Shown here: piece by piece, positions 1 to 8,095 of the stretch
Layout of the letters: the number at the start of each line of letters is the position of its first letter
Position numbering within the stretch: the first letter of the stretch is position 1
DNA from: Caryophanales bacterium UBA4694
Lineage (GTDB): Bacteria > Bacillota_I > Bacilli_A > RFN20 > CAG-288
DNA: 25,708 nt
Direction of reading: 5' to 3'
Assembly: GCA_002404835.1 (NCBI GenBank)
Contig: DHKM01000014.1
Span: forward strand, 1-25,708
Position numbers and translations under genes: made by a program
The notes under the pieces: model-generated
What the model was told of the DNA's origin: nothing
The model's database searches: none
What the model saw: the letters and a program-made list of their open reading frames with translations, nothing else

Positions 1-1697
1 TATTGGATCCCGTCGAGGAAATCCAGATATCCTCAAAAGAGAGGACGTATCGTTTTCCGTTCAATCTGGCCGGATATGTATCATTTGAATGCCAGGCAAG
101 AAAAGGAGACACCATCGATATCGTTCTTGGCGAGAAAGTCGACAAGGATAATCGGACGGATCTTAGCAATGTGCAGTGTATCAGGAAGAAGAAAAAGACT
201 CCGCTTCAGAAAATCCATTTCGTCTGCAAGGACGGAAGAAACGAATACCACACTCGGTTCTTCTATGGAGGTTTCCGTTATGCGACGGTAAGTTGTTCCT
301 CTCCTCTTTCTTCCTTCAAAATCCATGCTATCCAGATTGCCAGCGATGTTCTTCAGACTTCAAAGTTCGAATGCTCGAACCATCTTATCAATGTATTCTA
401 TGAGAACACGATTCATTCCCTTCTTTCCAATTCCATCGATATTCCGACCGACTGTCCGACTCGGGAAAGGATGGGTTGGACCGGTGATTCTCAGGTGTTC
501 TTCAATACGGCATCCTATTTGTGCGATTATGAAGCTTTCTCGCGGAAACATATAATGGACGTTTTTGATAGGCAAAGGAAGAATGGCTGTCTTCCCCAGA
601 TTGCTCCTTATTCCCACGAGGACTGGTATATGGACGTCATGAACGGCAGCGTGGGTTGGGCGGATGTCGGTGTTCTGACTCCGTATCGTATGTATCTGAA
701 ATACAACGATAAACGGATTTTGGAAACCTATTACGATAAAATGTGCGCGTATGCCAAGTTTATGATCCATCGCTGCGGGAGAAGCAAAGGTATCTATAAA
801 GTCTATGCCAAGAATCTTCATCTTTCCAAGGAAAACCTGAAATACCAGGTCAATTCCGGCCAGTCCTACGGAGAATGGGCAGAGCCCAAAGATGTGAAGA
901 AAGTCGAGTGGACGGATTTCTGTATTCCTCATCCCGAGGAATCCATGGCCTACACCTGTTATGTCATGGAAGTCATGATCAAAGTTTCCGCAATCCTAGG
1001 TAAAGAAGAACTTGTTCCTCTTTTCCAAGAGTATGAAGAGGGTGTGAGGAAGGCCTATCAGGAACTTGTTACGAAGAAGGATTTCAGCCTCGATACAGAC
1101 CGTCAGGCCAAACTTGTCCGTCCTCTGTATTTCAAACTTTTGAATCCAGAGCAGGAGGAGTATGCCAAGAAGAGACTCATCGAGGCTTTGGACCATTACA
1201 AATGGAGAGTCGGAACGGGATTCCTTTCCACGCCGCTGATCCTTTATGTTCTACAGGATATTTCCCCGGAATATGCTTATCGCCTTCTTCTCAACGAGGA
1301 GGCTCCGGGATGGCTTTTCATGGCGAAGAACAATACAGGCAGCATATGGGAAGGCTGGGAAGGTGAGTTTTCCCAGGCCGGCATTGCCTCCTTGAACCAT
1401 TATTCCAAAGGGGCTATGGTAGAATGGCTTTTCTCCAGCATGCTTGGTATCAAAGTCAAAGGTGAAAATGTTTTCGAGATATCTCCTGTTCTTGATCCTC
1501 GTATCGGTTATGCCAAGGGAAGCTATCTTTCTCATTTCGGAAAGGTTTCCGTCTTTTGGAGATTCTCTGAAGATCAGAAGCAGGTTCATTTTGATATCGA
1601 TGTTCCCGGAAATACGACGGCTGAGTTTGTCTTCGGCAAAACCAAGAAGACTTTGACTTCCGGAACGTATTCCTTCGACTTAGCTTATCGGGATTAA
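1..1697 (+). CDS. Alpha-L-rhamnosidase, GH78 family (3' part of gene)
   Basis: Open from the left edge, so the N-terminal part lies outside the window; the TTG at position 3 is not a credible start. The visible 564 residues begin in the beta-sandwich region that precedes the catalytic barrel. The (alpha/alpha)6 barrel follows with GH78 hallmarks: DCPTRERMGWTGD at about residues 150-162, VGWAD at 217-221, IWEGWEG around 448-454 with a candidate catalytic Glu450, and SLNHYSKGAMVEW at 463-475. A C-terminal beta domain closes the protein. The family hydrolyses terminal alpha-L-rhamnose from plant glycosides, pectin side chains or bacterial polysaccharides. No signal peptide can be judged because the N-terminus is missing. 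It converges on the large - strand operon, shares a terminator with it, and is probably functionally unrelated. The family call is firm; the substrate is not known. Confidence 0.92.
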   Translation, partial: LDPVEEIQISSKERTYRFPFNLAGYVSFECQARKGDTIDIVLGEKVDKDNRTDLSNVQCIRKKKKTPLQKIHFVCKDGRNEYHTRFFYGGFRYATVSCSSPLSSFKIHAIQIASDVLQTSKFECSNHLINVFYENTIHSLLSNSIDIPTDCPTRERMGWTGDSQVFFNTASYLCDYEAFSRKHIMDVFDRQRKNGCLPQIAPYSHEDWYMDVMNGSVGWADVGVLTPYRMYLKYNDKRILETYYDKMCAYAKFMIHRCGRSKGIYKVYAKNLHLSKENLKYQVNSGQSYGEWAEPKDVKKVEWTDFCIPHPEESMAYTCYVMEVMIKVSAILGKEELVPLFQEYEEGVRKAYQELVTKKDFSLDTDRQAKLVRPLYFKLLNPEQEEYAKKRLIEALDHYKWRVGTGFLSTPLILYVLQDISPEYAYRLLLNEEAPGWLFMAKNNTGSIWEGWEGEFSQAGIASLNHYSKGAMVEWLFSSMLGIKVKGENVFEISPVLDPRIGYAKGSYLSHFGKVSVFWRFSEDQKQVHFDIDVPGNTTAEFVFGKTKKTLTSGTYSFDLAYRD

Positions 1698-1700
1698 AAA

Positions 1701-1739
1701 AATAGGCTTTCTACCCAGTTGAGGGTCGGAAAGCCTATT
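1701..1739. terminator. Bidirectional intrinsic terminator
   Basis: An 11-bp perfect stem (AATAGGCTTTC at 1701-1711 with GAAAGCCTATT at 1729-1739) is extended inside by ACCC/GGGT. It is flanked by an A-run on the left and a T-rich run on the right, so it can act in both directions. It lies between the stops of the convergent rhamnosidase gene (1697) and the ten-gene operon (1743). Confidence 0.9.
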
Positions 1740-1742
1740 TTC

Positions 1743-4700
1743 TTATTTATGGATTCTTATGACGGTATTGTTCTTACGGAGCGTTTCGACAAAGGCGTTG
1801 CTGTCCATCGGTTTGAAGAAGGCATAACCCTGAAGGGAACTGTCTTTGTTGATTTCCGTAATCATCTTGTACTGTTCCATGTTCTCGACACCGATAAGGG
1901 ATGGATGCAGTTCTTCTCTTTTGGCAAGTTCGAGAAGCTCCTTGACCATGACGTATTTGTTCTTGTCGGTATCGATGAATCTTGTATATGGTCTATCGAT
2001 CTTGAATTCCTGGATTCCCAGATCCTTGAGCTTGTCCAAGGAGATATACTCACCGGAATATCTATCGCAGATGAGGTCGATCTTGAGATTGATGGCCATC
2101 TGGAAGAAGGTCTTCATATCGTCGTAATGGTCGTAGATTTCCTTTTCGTTGATTTCGAATCCCAGGAAGTGAGGAGGAAGGTGGTTTGTTTCGATGAGGT
2201 TCTTCAGCTTGTCCTCAAGGAGAGGATCGCTGAAGTAGGAGGCATCGGTATTGATGTTGAGTCTCTTGAATCCGTACGGCCTGAAGATGGTAAGTCCGTA
2301 TTCTTTGTAGAGCTGGGAGATATAGTCGATAAGGGCATTGGTGATAAGACCAATCTTGTTGTTCTTGGCCGCAATCTTGATGAGCTCGTCTGTGTTGAAG
2401 GTGATTTTCCTGTAGTCGTCCGAGAGTCGGATAAGGAGTTCGGCGCCTGTGATTCTCTTGTCGGAAGCGTTGAGGATCGGCTGTAGGTTGACCTCGAATT
2501 CACGGTTGGTGAATTTCTGGTCGATGATGCTGAGCATGAATTCGTTCTTGTTGCTAGGACGGGAATAACCGTTTTCATCCAGGTAGATGTAATTGAGACC
2601 GGCTTTGTATTTTCCCGAGAAATACAGGGCTTCGGCATGTTTCAGGAAATCCTTGTAGGATGGGTAGCCCTGCGGATAGGAGATCGGAAGGTAGGTGATT
2701 TCAAAAAGGCTCTGTCCGTCTTCGAAGCAGGATTCCCTGGACAAGTCATAGATGGCTTCGCATTCGTTGATGACGTCGTTCTGACCGTATTCCATTAGGA
2801 GTACGGCGAAGGTATCCGGCTTATCCATATAGATGTTGTCTACGCTTTCCAAGGCAGTGACTTTGTTCAGGAAGATTCTCAATGCCTGGGTCAGCTTCTC
2901 GTTTCCGTATTTTCGGATGAGTTCGTTGCGGTTGTCTATTTTAAGCAGGAGCAGATAGCCTTTGGAATTGCTGAGGTAGGCGTTTTTCATCTGGAGCATG
3001 AGGGAATAGTAGGAATTGATGAGATAGTTCTGGTCGAAGAGGTCATCCGTGAACTCATCGTTCTTCTTCATCTGTTTGACGAGCATGACCCGGTTGGGTT
3101 CTTTGTCATCCATATTCAGGGTGAGGGAAGTTTCGACCGGGAATCCGTTGATTTCCGTCTTTTTCTTTTTGGCGGTAATCAGAGGGCAGTCCTGACAGGG
3201 TCTGTCCAGTCCGTAGATTGCTTTATAGCATTTTCTCTCCGGTTTGATTCCCGGATTTATCAGGGTAAGTCCGTCGCTTACATAGGTTATCGTGTAGTTG
3301 TTTGCCTGGATCTTGTAGAGGAAGCAGTTGGATAGCTTAAGTACGCCTTCGGTAATCCGCATTTCTTCGTTCAGACGTTTTCTTCTGAGGAGAGTTACGA
3401 TTGTGTCTCCGATTTTTCCGGAGAAGAGGGATAGGCATTCGAGGAGGTAGGAATTCAGAGGCATTTCCCGTCCTATGTTGTCAAAATAGATAATTGCTCT
3501 TAACGGAATGGTTTCTCCTTTTACCAGGTAGAAGAAACAGGAATCGATACCGAAGCGGTCGAAGAATCTCGACATCTCGTAGGAGCAGCTTTCTTTTCTT
3601 GAGGCAAAATAGGTATTGTCTCCTTCGCAGATCTTGGTGAGATGCTGGATGAAATCCTGATCGAATTTCTTCCCTGGTTCGAATCTCTTTTCGTTTTCTT
3701 TGTCCTTGGAAACATGGAGAATGCTTTCGAAGTCGTCATTCAGTTCCTGGTAGAGGATGATTCCGCCTTCATCGATATCCATGCTTTCGAGGATTTCTTC
3801 CATGATTTCCTTCAAATAGTTCGAGTATTCCTTCTTGTCTTCCAGGACATTGTTGAATCTCGAGCTGATCTTGCACATGGTATTCAGATCCAAGGTCGTC
3901 TGATGGACCATCCTTGTTTCTTCCAGGTTCTTGATTCTTTTCGGAAAATAGAAGTTCAGGTTCTTTCCCATGCGCTTGGCAAAGTGGATGTCGTCGAACA
4001 TTTCGTCCAAATGGGAATAAGGGTAACAGACATAGGCGTAATGGACAGGAGTGGAAGTTATGCTTCCGTTTTCGTCTTTCACAGGAAGGGAGAGGTCTTT
4101 GATCATGTCAAGACATTTTTCCCGGATGGCATTGGTGTTGTCGATGATCGGAAGGTAGACATAGTATCCCTGTTTCCATCGCGAGGGAGAAAGAAGCAGG
4201 TTCGGATAGGATTCAAACTGACGGAACAGATAATCGGCAAGATGCAGAAGCTGATTGTCCTGAAGCGGTTTTGAACTTTTCGTCTCATAATAGACATAAA
4301 GAAGGCCGTTGCGGTAGCTTGAGGATTTTTTGATGATTTCGACAAGGCGCTGGTGGAATTCGTCGGCATCGACGATCTGTTTCTCTTTGTCGATGTATTT
4401 GAGACTTAGACTGGTATAATCCAGGTTCTTGTTGATGACGGTTGTTTCAACTAGGGTTTTGTTGATACCCTTGATATCCTTGTTGAGTTCGTCGATTTCC
4501 CGAATGTTATTCCCTTCCGGATAGGAATCGAAATCGATTTCCTGGTTCAAGATCTTATGGTAGTTCTGATGGGTAATGGTATAGAAGGTATCGAAGATCA
4601 GATGATACTGTTTTCTTGTCTTGATGAATTCCAAAATCATATCAATCACGCAGAACAGTACCAGAAGGACGACAAGAATCTGAAGATAGATGGTATTTTC

Positions 4701-4823
4701 TTGCTGAAGGTAAAGCAAGACCATTCCGACGCCAACAACGGAAGCAACGATGGCAAATATCAGATGGATGATTGCAGAGAGCCGGAGGAAATGGCGGAAA
4801 CTTTTCTGTTTTTGTTTTTTCAT
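1743..4823 (-). CDS. Membrane protein with degenerate GGDEF-like, GAF-like, PAS-like and EAL domains; likely non-catalytic c-di-GMP protein
   Basis: 1026 residues. Two membrane helices (about 13-38 and 45-67) are followed by a degenerate GGDEF-like region (about 140-295) and a GAF-like region (about 310-480). Next comes a PAS-like region (about 485-590) carrying a Cys cluster, C532, C543 and C546. A second degenerate GGDEF (about 600-750) has KPDTF (668-672) where GGDEF is expected. A C-terminal EAL domain (about 760-1020) is altered. Glu795, Asn856, Glu890, Lys941 and Gln998 are still present, but the metal-binding Asp pair DDFG reads DRYS (920-923), and the Glu of the usual AEGVE motif is replaced (LIGVE, 976-980). 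This suggests a binding or scaffold role rather than hydrolysis. It is the last gene of the operon, overlaps the preceding gene by 4 bp (ATGA), and has a strong GGAGG ribosome site. Domain limits are estimated by eye. Confidence 0.85.
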   Translation of the reverse strand: MKKQKQKSFRHFLRLSAIIHLIFAIVASVVGVGMVLLYLQQENTIYLQILVVLLVLFCVIDMILEFIKTRKQYHLIFDTFYTITHQNYHKILNQEIDFDSYPEGNNIREIDELNKDIKGINKTLVETTVINKNLDYTSLSLKYIDKEKQIVDADEFHQRLVEIIKKSSSYRNGLLYVYYETKSSKPLQDNQLLHLADYLFRQFESYPNLLLSPSRWKQGYYVYLPIIDNTNAIREKCLDMIKDLSLPVKDENGSITSTPVHYAYVCYPYSHLDEMFDDIHFAKRMGKNLNFYFPKRIKNLEETRMVHQTTLDLNTMCKISSRFNNVLEDKKEYSNYLKEIMEEILESMDIDEGGIILYQELNDDFESILHVSKDKENEKRFEPGKKFDQDFIQHLTKICEGDNTYFASRKESCSYEMSRFFDRFGIDSCFFYLVKGETIPLRAIIYFDNIGREMPLNSYLLECLSLFSGKIGDTIVTLLRRKRLNEEMRITEGVLKLSNCFLYKIQANNYTITYVSDGLTLINPGIKPERKCYKAIYGLDRPCQDCPLITAKKKKTEINGFPVETSLTLNMDDKEPNRVMLVKQMKKNDEFTDDLFDQNYLINSYYSLMLQMKNAYLSNSKGYLLLLKIDNRNELIRKYGNEKLTQALRIFLNKVTALESVDNIYMDKPDTFAVLLMEYGQNDVINECEAIYDLSRESCFEDGQSLFEITYLPISYPQGYPSYKDFLKHAEALYFSGKYKAGLNYIYLDENGYSRPSNKNEFMLSIIDQKFTNREFEVNLQPILNASDKRITGAELLIRLSDDYRKITFNTDELIKIAAKNNKIGLITNALIDYISQLYKEYGLTIFRPYGFKRLNINTDASYFSDPLLEDKLKNLIETNHLPPHFLGFEINEKEIYDHYDDMKTFFQMAINLKIDLICDRYSGEYISLDKLKDLGIQEFKIDRPYTRFIDTDKNKYVMVKELLELAKREELHPSLIGVENMEQYKMITEINKDSSLQGYAFFKPMDSNAFVETLRKNNTVIRIHK

Positions 4824-5563
4824 CTTGTTTCCTCCAGAATGTCGGTTCTTCCGATATCGCCGATGGATGTGACGATGATCTTTCCTACCGTGGCATAGGA
4901 TTCCAGAATCTTGGAATAATCAAGATAATCTGTCGGAGTCTGGAAATGGGTTTCAACCACTTTAATGGCTATACAGGAGATGTTGTTCAGATAGCAAGCC
5001 AAAGCTACGCCACCATAGGTGCAATCGAAGACGATGTTCTTCTTGATGGATGTCAGTTCTCCTTGGACCAAGAGCGGTTCCAGTTGGGATTCTTTATAAA
5101 AATAGGTATTCGAGGAGAGGTAAGTGGAATCGAAGAACTGGATGTAGGTTCTTATGGCCATGGCTTTGTTTACGAAGTCCTTGACACCGGCATCTGTTTT
5201 GAAGAACTGCGGGAATCCGTTTGGAATCTGTCCCAGTCTTACCGGTTTGTTTCCGATCTGATCGATATCGGAGAGAAGAACCTGGTTGGATACGGCAATC
5301 GTTCCGAACTCGATGTCGTCGGAATAACTGACACAGGTCCCGACACAGAACGCAAGCAGGATGAAGTATTTGTTGATGAGGTAGTTTGTCACAAGGCTTG
5401 CGACATAGTTGGTGTAGATGTCATAGACTAGGACGACGTCCTGGTTGAAGAGTCTTCCGAAGACGGCCGGGTAACGGTTGTAGATTTCCTCGTTTCTCTT
5501 CTTGGTCAGGATGGATTCGAAATAGAGGACATCGTCGTGTGAACTTCCGAGAATCAGAATCAT
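4820..5563 (-). CDS. Degenerate MTA/SAH-nucleosidase-fold (PNP_UDP_1-like) protein
   Basis: 247 residues. The fold is suggested by the glycine start MILILGSS, a central FCVGTCVSYSDDIEFGTIAVS segment that parallels the nucleosidase GVAG...IGDVVV block, the conserved GQIPNGFPQFFKTDAG (111-126), and VFDCTYGGVALAC (178-190) in the position of the VDMEAAAIA strand. Catalytic positions look lost: the early Glu position reads HDDV (9-12), the nucleoside-binding Met-Glu reads Cys181-Thr182, and the SD motif with the catalytic Asp reads KVVETHFQ (201-208). If so it is a pseudoenzyme that might bind a nucleoside or nucleotide, or regulate its neighbours. It sits between two EAL-domain genes, 1 bp from the upstream one and overlapping the downstream one by 4 bp, so co-expression is very likely. 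The ribosome site GGAGGACAAGTAAC-ATG is strong. Family assignment is by motif recognition and moderately sure. Confidence 0.72.
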   Translation of the reverse strand: MILILGSSHDDVLYFESILTKKRNEEIYNRYPAVFGRLFNQDVVLVYDIYTNYVASLVTNYLINKYFILLAFCVGTCVSYSDDIEFGTIAVSNQVLLSDIDQIGNKPVRLGQIPNGFPQFFKTDAGVKDFVNKAMAIRTYIQFFDSTYLSSNTYFYKESQLEPLLVQGELTSIKKNIVFDCTYGGVALACYLNNISCIAIKVVETHFQTPTDYLDYSKILESYATVGKIIVTSIGDIGRTDILEETR

Positions 5564-5564
5564 G

Positions 5565-7097
5565 TTACTTGTCCTCCGTGTTGCGTTCGAACTTGTTTTC
5601 CTTCAAGAGTTTGGCAAAGTCCTGAGAGGGAATCGGTTTGGAATAATAATATCCTTGGATTGTATCGCATCCCTGGTTTTTCAGGATGTTGACCTGACGA
5701 ACGTTGTCGACACCCTCTGCGATGACTTCTAGATGGTTCAGCTTTCCAAGATCGATCAGGCATTTGACGATGTTCCGTGCCTTTTCGTCGTTTTCGATGT
5801 CGTCGATATAGGATTTGTCGATCTTGATGGTATCAAAGGGAATACGGCCGAGGTTTGCGATGTTGCTATAGCCGATTCCGAAATCGTCCATCAGGACCCG
5901 GATTCCTTTGGCTTTGAGTTTCTTGATGATGGATACGGCCAAAAACGGGTTGGACTGCGAGGTCCTTTCAAGGATTTCGATTTCGATGAGGTTCGGTGGA
6001 ATATGGTATTCATCCAGGGTCTTGGTGATGAATTCGAGGAAATTCATGTGGAAGAATTCGAAGAGAGAGAAATTCAGTGAGACAGGGACTACTCTTCTTC
6101 CTCTCTTCATATTGTCCTGGATGTCCTTGCACACCTGCGTGAAGACGAAAGTGTCCAGTTCATGCGTCAGACCGCTGGCTTCGGCTTTGGGGATGAACTG
6201 GTAAGGAAGCAATAAGCCATGTTGCGGCGAGTTCCATCTTATGAGAGCTTCCGCGGAGGTGAACCTTTCTTCCTTGAGACTGAATTTAGGTTGATAATAG
6301 ACGACGAATTCTTGGTTTTCCAAACCTTTTAGAAGCATTTCGAGGTCGTCTTTCTTTGTTACGTTTCTCAATGAGGATTGATAGAAGGTAATGCTTTCGA
6401 AGTTGTTTTCGGAGGCGTTTCTTGCCAGAATCGCATTTTCGATGCATTCGACGACGGACTGATTCTCTTTGGGTTCTTCGATTCCGAAGAACGGGGAGGT
6501 GAAGAGGTGGAGGTTGTTCTTCTCGACGATTTCGTAAAGGTCATCGCTCAGTTTGGCTACCAGGTCGATGACATCGAATCTGGTTCCTCCGAAGATATAG
6601 ATGTAGTATCCGGCGTTGTCGTAGGCATAGACGTATTTCTTCTGCTGTTTGGACAACAGGCTTCTTAGATGTTCGGCTACCAAGCAGTTATAAGTGATGC
6701 TGGCCTGTCTTCTGGTGTTGACAAGGACCATGGATTTTGGTGCCGTGGTGAAGCGGATGATGGCCTGATAGGCGTGTTTGTTCTTCCTCTTGCTTCTCAG
6801 GGATGTGACTTTGGTTTCGAAGAGGTTTCTGTTGTAGAAGTCCATCTTCTTTCCGAAGACGTAGGCGTCCTGTTCGCTTAGGTTCTTCATCAGGACGACC
6901 TGATTGATGAAACGGATAAGGAAGATGAAGAAAAGGGAAATGAGGATACTTAAGACAACGACGAAAATGGACAGGTAGACCTTTGCCGGATTGGAGGATT
7001 TGGATGTCATGAGAAGGATAAGGTAAACCGTCAGTCCGATAAGGAAACTGGATCCGAAGGCGATGAATAGGATTTTATATTTTTGCTTTTTATCCAT
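5565..7097 (-). CDS. EAL-domain cyclic-di-GMP phosphodiesterase, membrane-anchored, with degenerate GGDEF
   Basis: 510 residues. Two membrane helices (about 9-30 and 40-68) lead into a degenerate GGDEF-like domain (about 105-245), where the signature position reads GYYIYIF (163-169). A complete EAL domain follows (about 250-505). All active-site motifs that I could check are present: AEAL (282-285, Glu283), Asn342 in SLNFS, Glu374 in EILE, Asp404-Asp405 in DDFG, Lys425 in IKIDKS, Glu461 in AEGVD and Gln481 in QGYYYSKP. The family cleaves c-di-GMP to pGpG at the inner membrane face. It starts 5 bp after the signal-peptidase gene and is followed by the nucleosidase-like gene after 1 bp. Since the operon leader carries a c-di-GMP riboswitch, this enzyme probably supplies feedback on its own transcript; that part is inference. 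Confidence 0.92.
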   Translation of the reverse strand: MDKKQKYKILFIAFGSSFLIGLTVYLILLMTSKSSNPAKVYLSIFVVVLSILISLFFIFLIRFINQVVLMKNLSEQDAYVFGKKMDFYNRNLFETKVTSLRSKRKNKHAYQAIIRFTTAPKSMVLVNTRRQASITYNCLVAEHLRSLLSKQQKKYVYAYDNAGYYIYIFGGTRFDVIDLVAKLSDDLYEIVEKNNLHLFTSPFFGIEEPKENQSVVECIENAILARNASENNFESITFYQSSLRNVTKKDDLEMLLKGLENQEFVVYYQPKFSLKEERFTSAEALIRWNSPQHGLLLPYQFIPKAEASGLTHELDTFVFTQVCKDIQDNMKRGRRVVPVSLNFSLFEFFHMNFLEFITKTLDEYHIPPNLIEIEILERTSQSNPFLAVSIIKKLKAKGIRVLMDDFGIGYSNIANLGRIPFDTIKIDKSYIDDIENDEKARNIVKCLIDLGKLNHLEVIAEGVDNVRQVNILKNQGCDTIQGYYYSKPIPSQDFAKLLKENKFERNTEDK

Positions 7098-7102
7098 TTT
7101 CG

Positions 7103-8095
7103 TTATTTCTTCTTTGTTTTTTCTTCGAGCATTTCTTGAAGAAGTTCGGCTTTGAGCCTTTCCTTCTCTTCTTTGGACATGGTATCGAATTCGACGCGTC
7201 CTGCGACTGGATTCTTCGGCGGTTCATCGCTCTTGGGCGTTTCTTCGTCTTTCTCGTTCAATGCTTTGAGGATATCCCTTATGGAAACAAACATCAGATA
7301 TCCGCTTGGAATCAGAAGAAGGATGACTAGTCCCCAAGGCGAGGCGACGAATTTGAAGAATCCGCCGAGGAACTCGGACTGCAGTTCGACTTTCCCGAGA
7401 AGTTCCTTTTCGCTGAAGACCTGATACTGTCCAAGGCCTGACTGGTTTCCTCCGATGTTGATACCGGATACGACAAAGAGATATCTGCCCTGACCATAGG
7501 GAACATTTTCGTTGTACTGGATTTCTCTTAGACGATGGGTCATGACTCGGCTTGTCGCGTCTTCTCCTGTCAGCTGGATGGGATTGTTAAGGAAAGCAAG
7601 GATGGGATTGGTATCCTTCTTATCGAGCTTTACACTGCCGTAATTCTGATATCCGTCGATGAAGGTAAGGTCGAAATGGGAGCTTTTGTTTTCGTATTCG
7701 TCAAGAAGGGTGACGATTTTTTCCATCATCTGGGTATCGGATGTGATGGGGGAGAAATTATTGGAGGCTTCTTTGAGCTTGGTGTAATACTCTTTGTCGA
7801 GTTCTTCGTTCTTCTTTTCGTTTTCCAGATAAAGGGAATAGAGTTTTTCGGCACTGTCCTTCTTGGTGACTAGGGCTGTTCCTTTCTTGTATTCGGGTTC
7901 CATGGAATCGGTGAGGACAACGAAATTTCCGAAAACACCGTAGTTCAGTACTTGTCCGTAGTTGTTTTTCTTGGTGAACTGTCCGATGACCGGACCAAGA
8001 GCCAAGCCGACAAAAAGCAGGATGAAAAAACATCCGAGGCCTTTTTTCATCCATTTGATTGCCTTGCTCTGTTTTTTCTGTTCTTTGTCTTTCAT
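7103..8095 (-). CDS. Divergent SipW-like (ER/archaeal-type) signal peptidase I with large insertion
   Basis: 330 residues against roughly 190 for SipW. An N-terminal membrane helix (about 17-38) is followed by the nucleophile block VVLTDSMEPEYKKG with Ser64. The His block RVMTHRLREI has His187, the Ser-His arrangement of ER-type signal peptidases. A second helix (about 246-272) near ASPWG and a charged cytoplasmic tail complete it. Two oddities stand out. About 100 residues (roughly 78-180), partly coiled-coil-like, are inserted between the Ser and His blocks. The usual TKGDNN Asp motif reads VSGINI (209-214), so the Asp needed in SipW-type enzymes appears absent. Likely substrates are the four TasA-like proteins of the same operon. 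The start overlaps the DUF2357-like gene by 4 bp. The tail EEKERLKAELLQEM resembles the tail of the small protein at 16768-17190. Confidence 0.85.
   Translation of the reverse strand: MKDKEQKKQSKAIKWMKKGLGCFFILLFVGLALGPVIGQFTKKNNYGQVLNYGVFGNFVVLTDSMEPEYKKGTALVTKKDSAEKLYSLYLENEKKNEELDKEYYTKLKEASNNFSPITSDTQMMEKIVTLLDEYENKSSHFDLTFIDGYQNYGSVKLDKKDTNPILAFLNNPIQLTGEDATSRVMTHRLREIQYNENVPYGQGRYLFVVSGINIGGNQSGLGQYQVFSEKELLGKVELQSEFLGGFFKFVASPWGLVILLLIPSGYLMFVSIRDILKALNEKDEETPKSDEPPKNPVAGRVEFDTMSKEEKERLKAELLQEMLEEKTKKK

Noticed and set aside
1719..2486. Long + strand open frame antisense to the degenerate EAL gene
   Set aside because: It is an out-of-frame shadow of a well-supported gene, has no ribosome site, and its composition (Val, Asp, Glu, Phe rich) is typical of antisense frames here.
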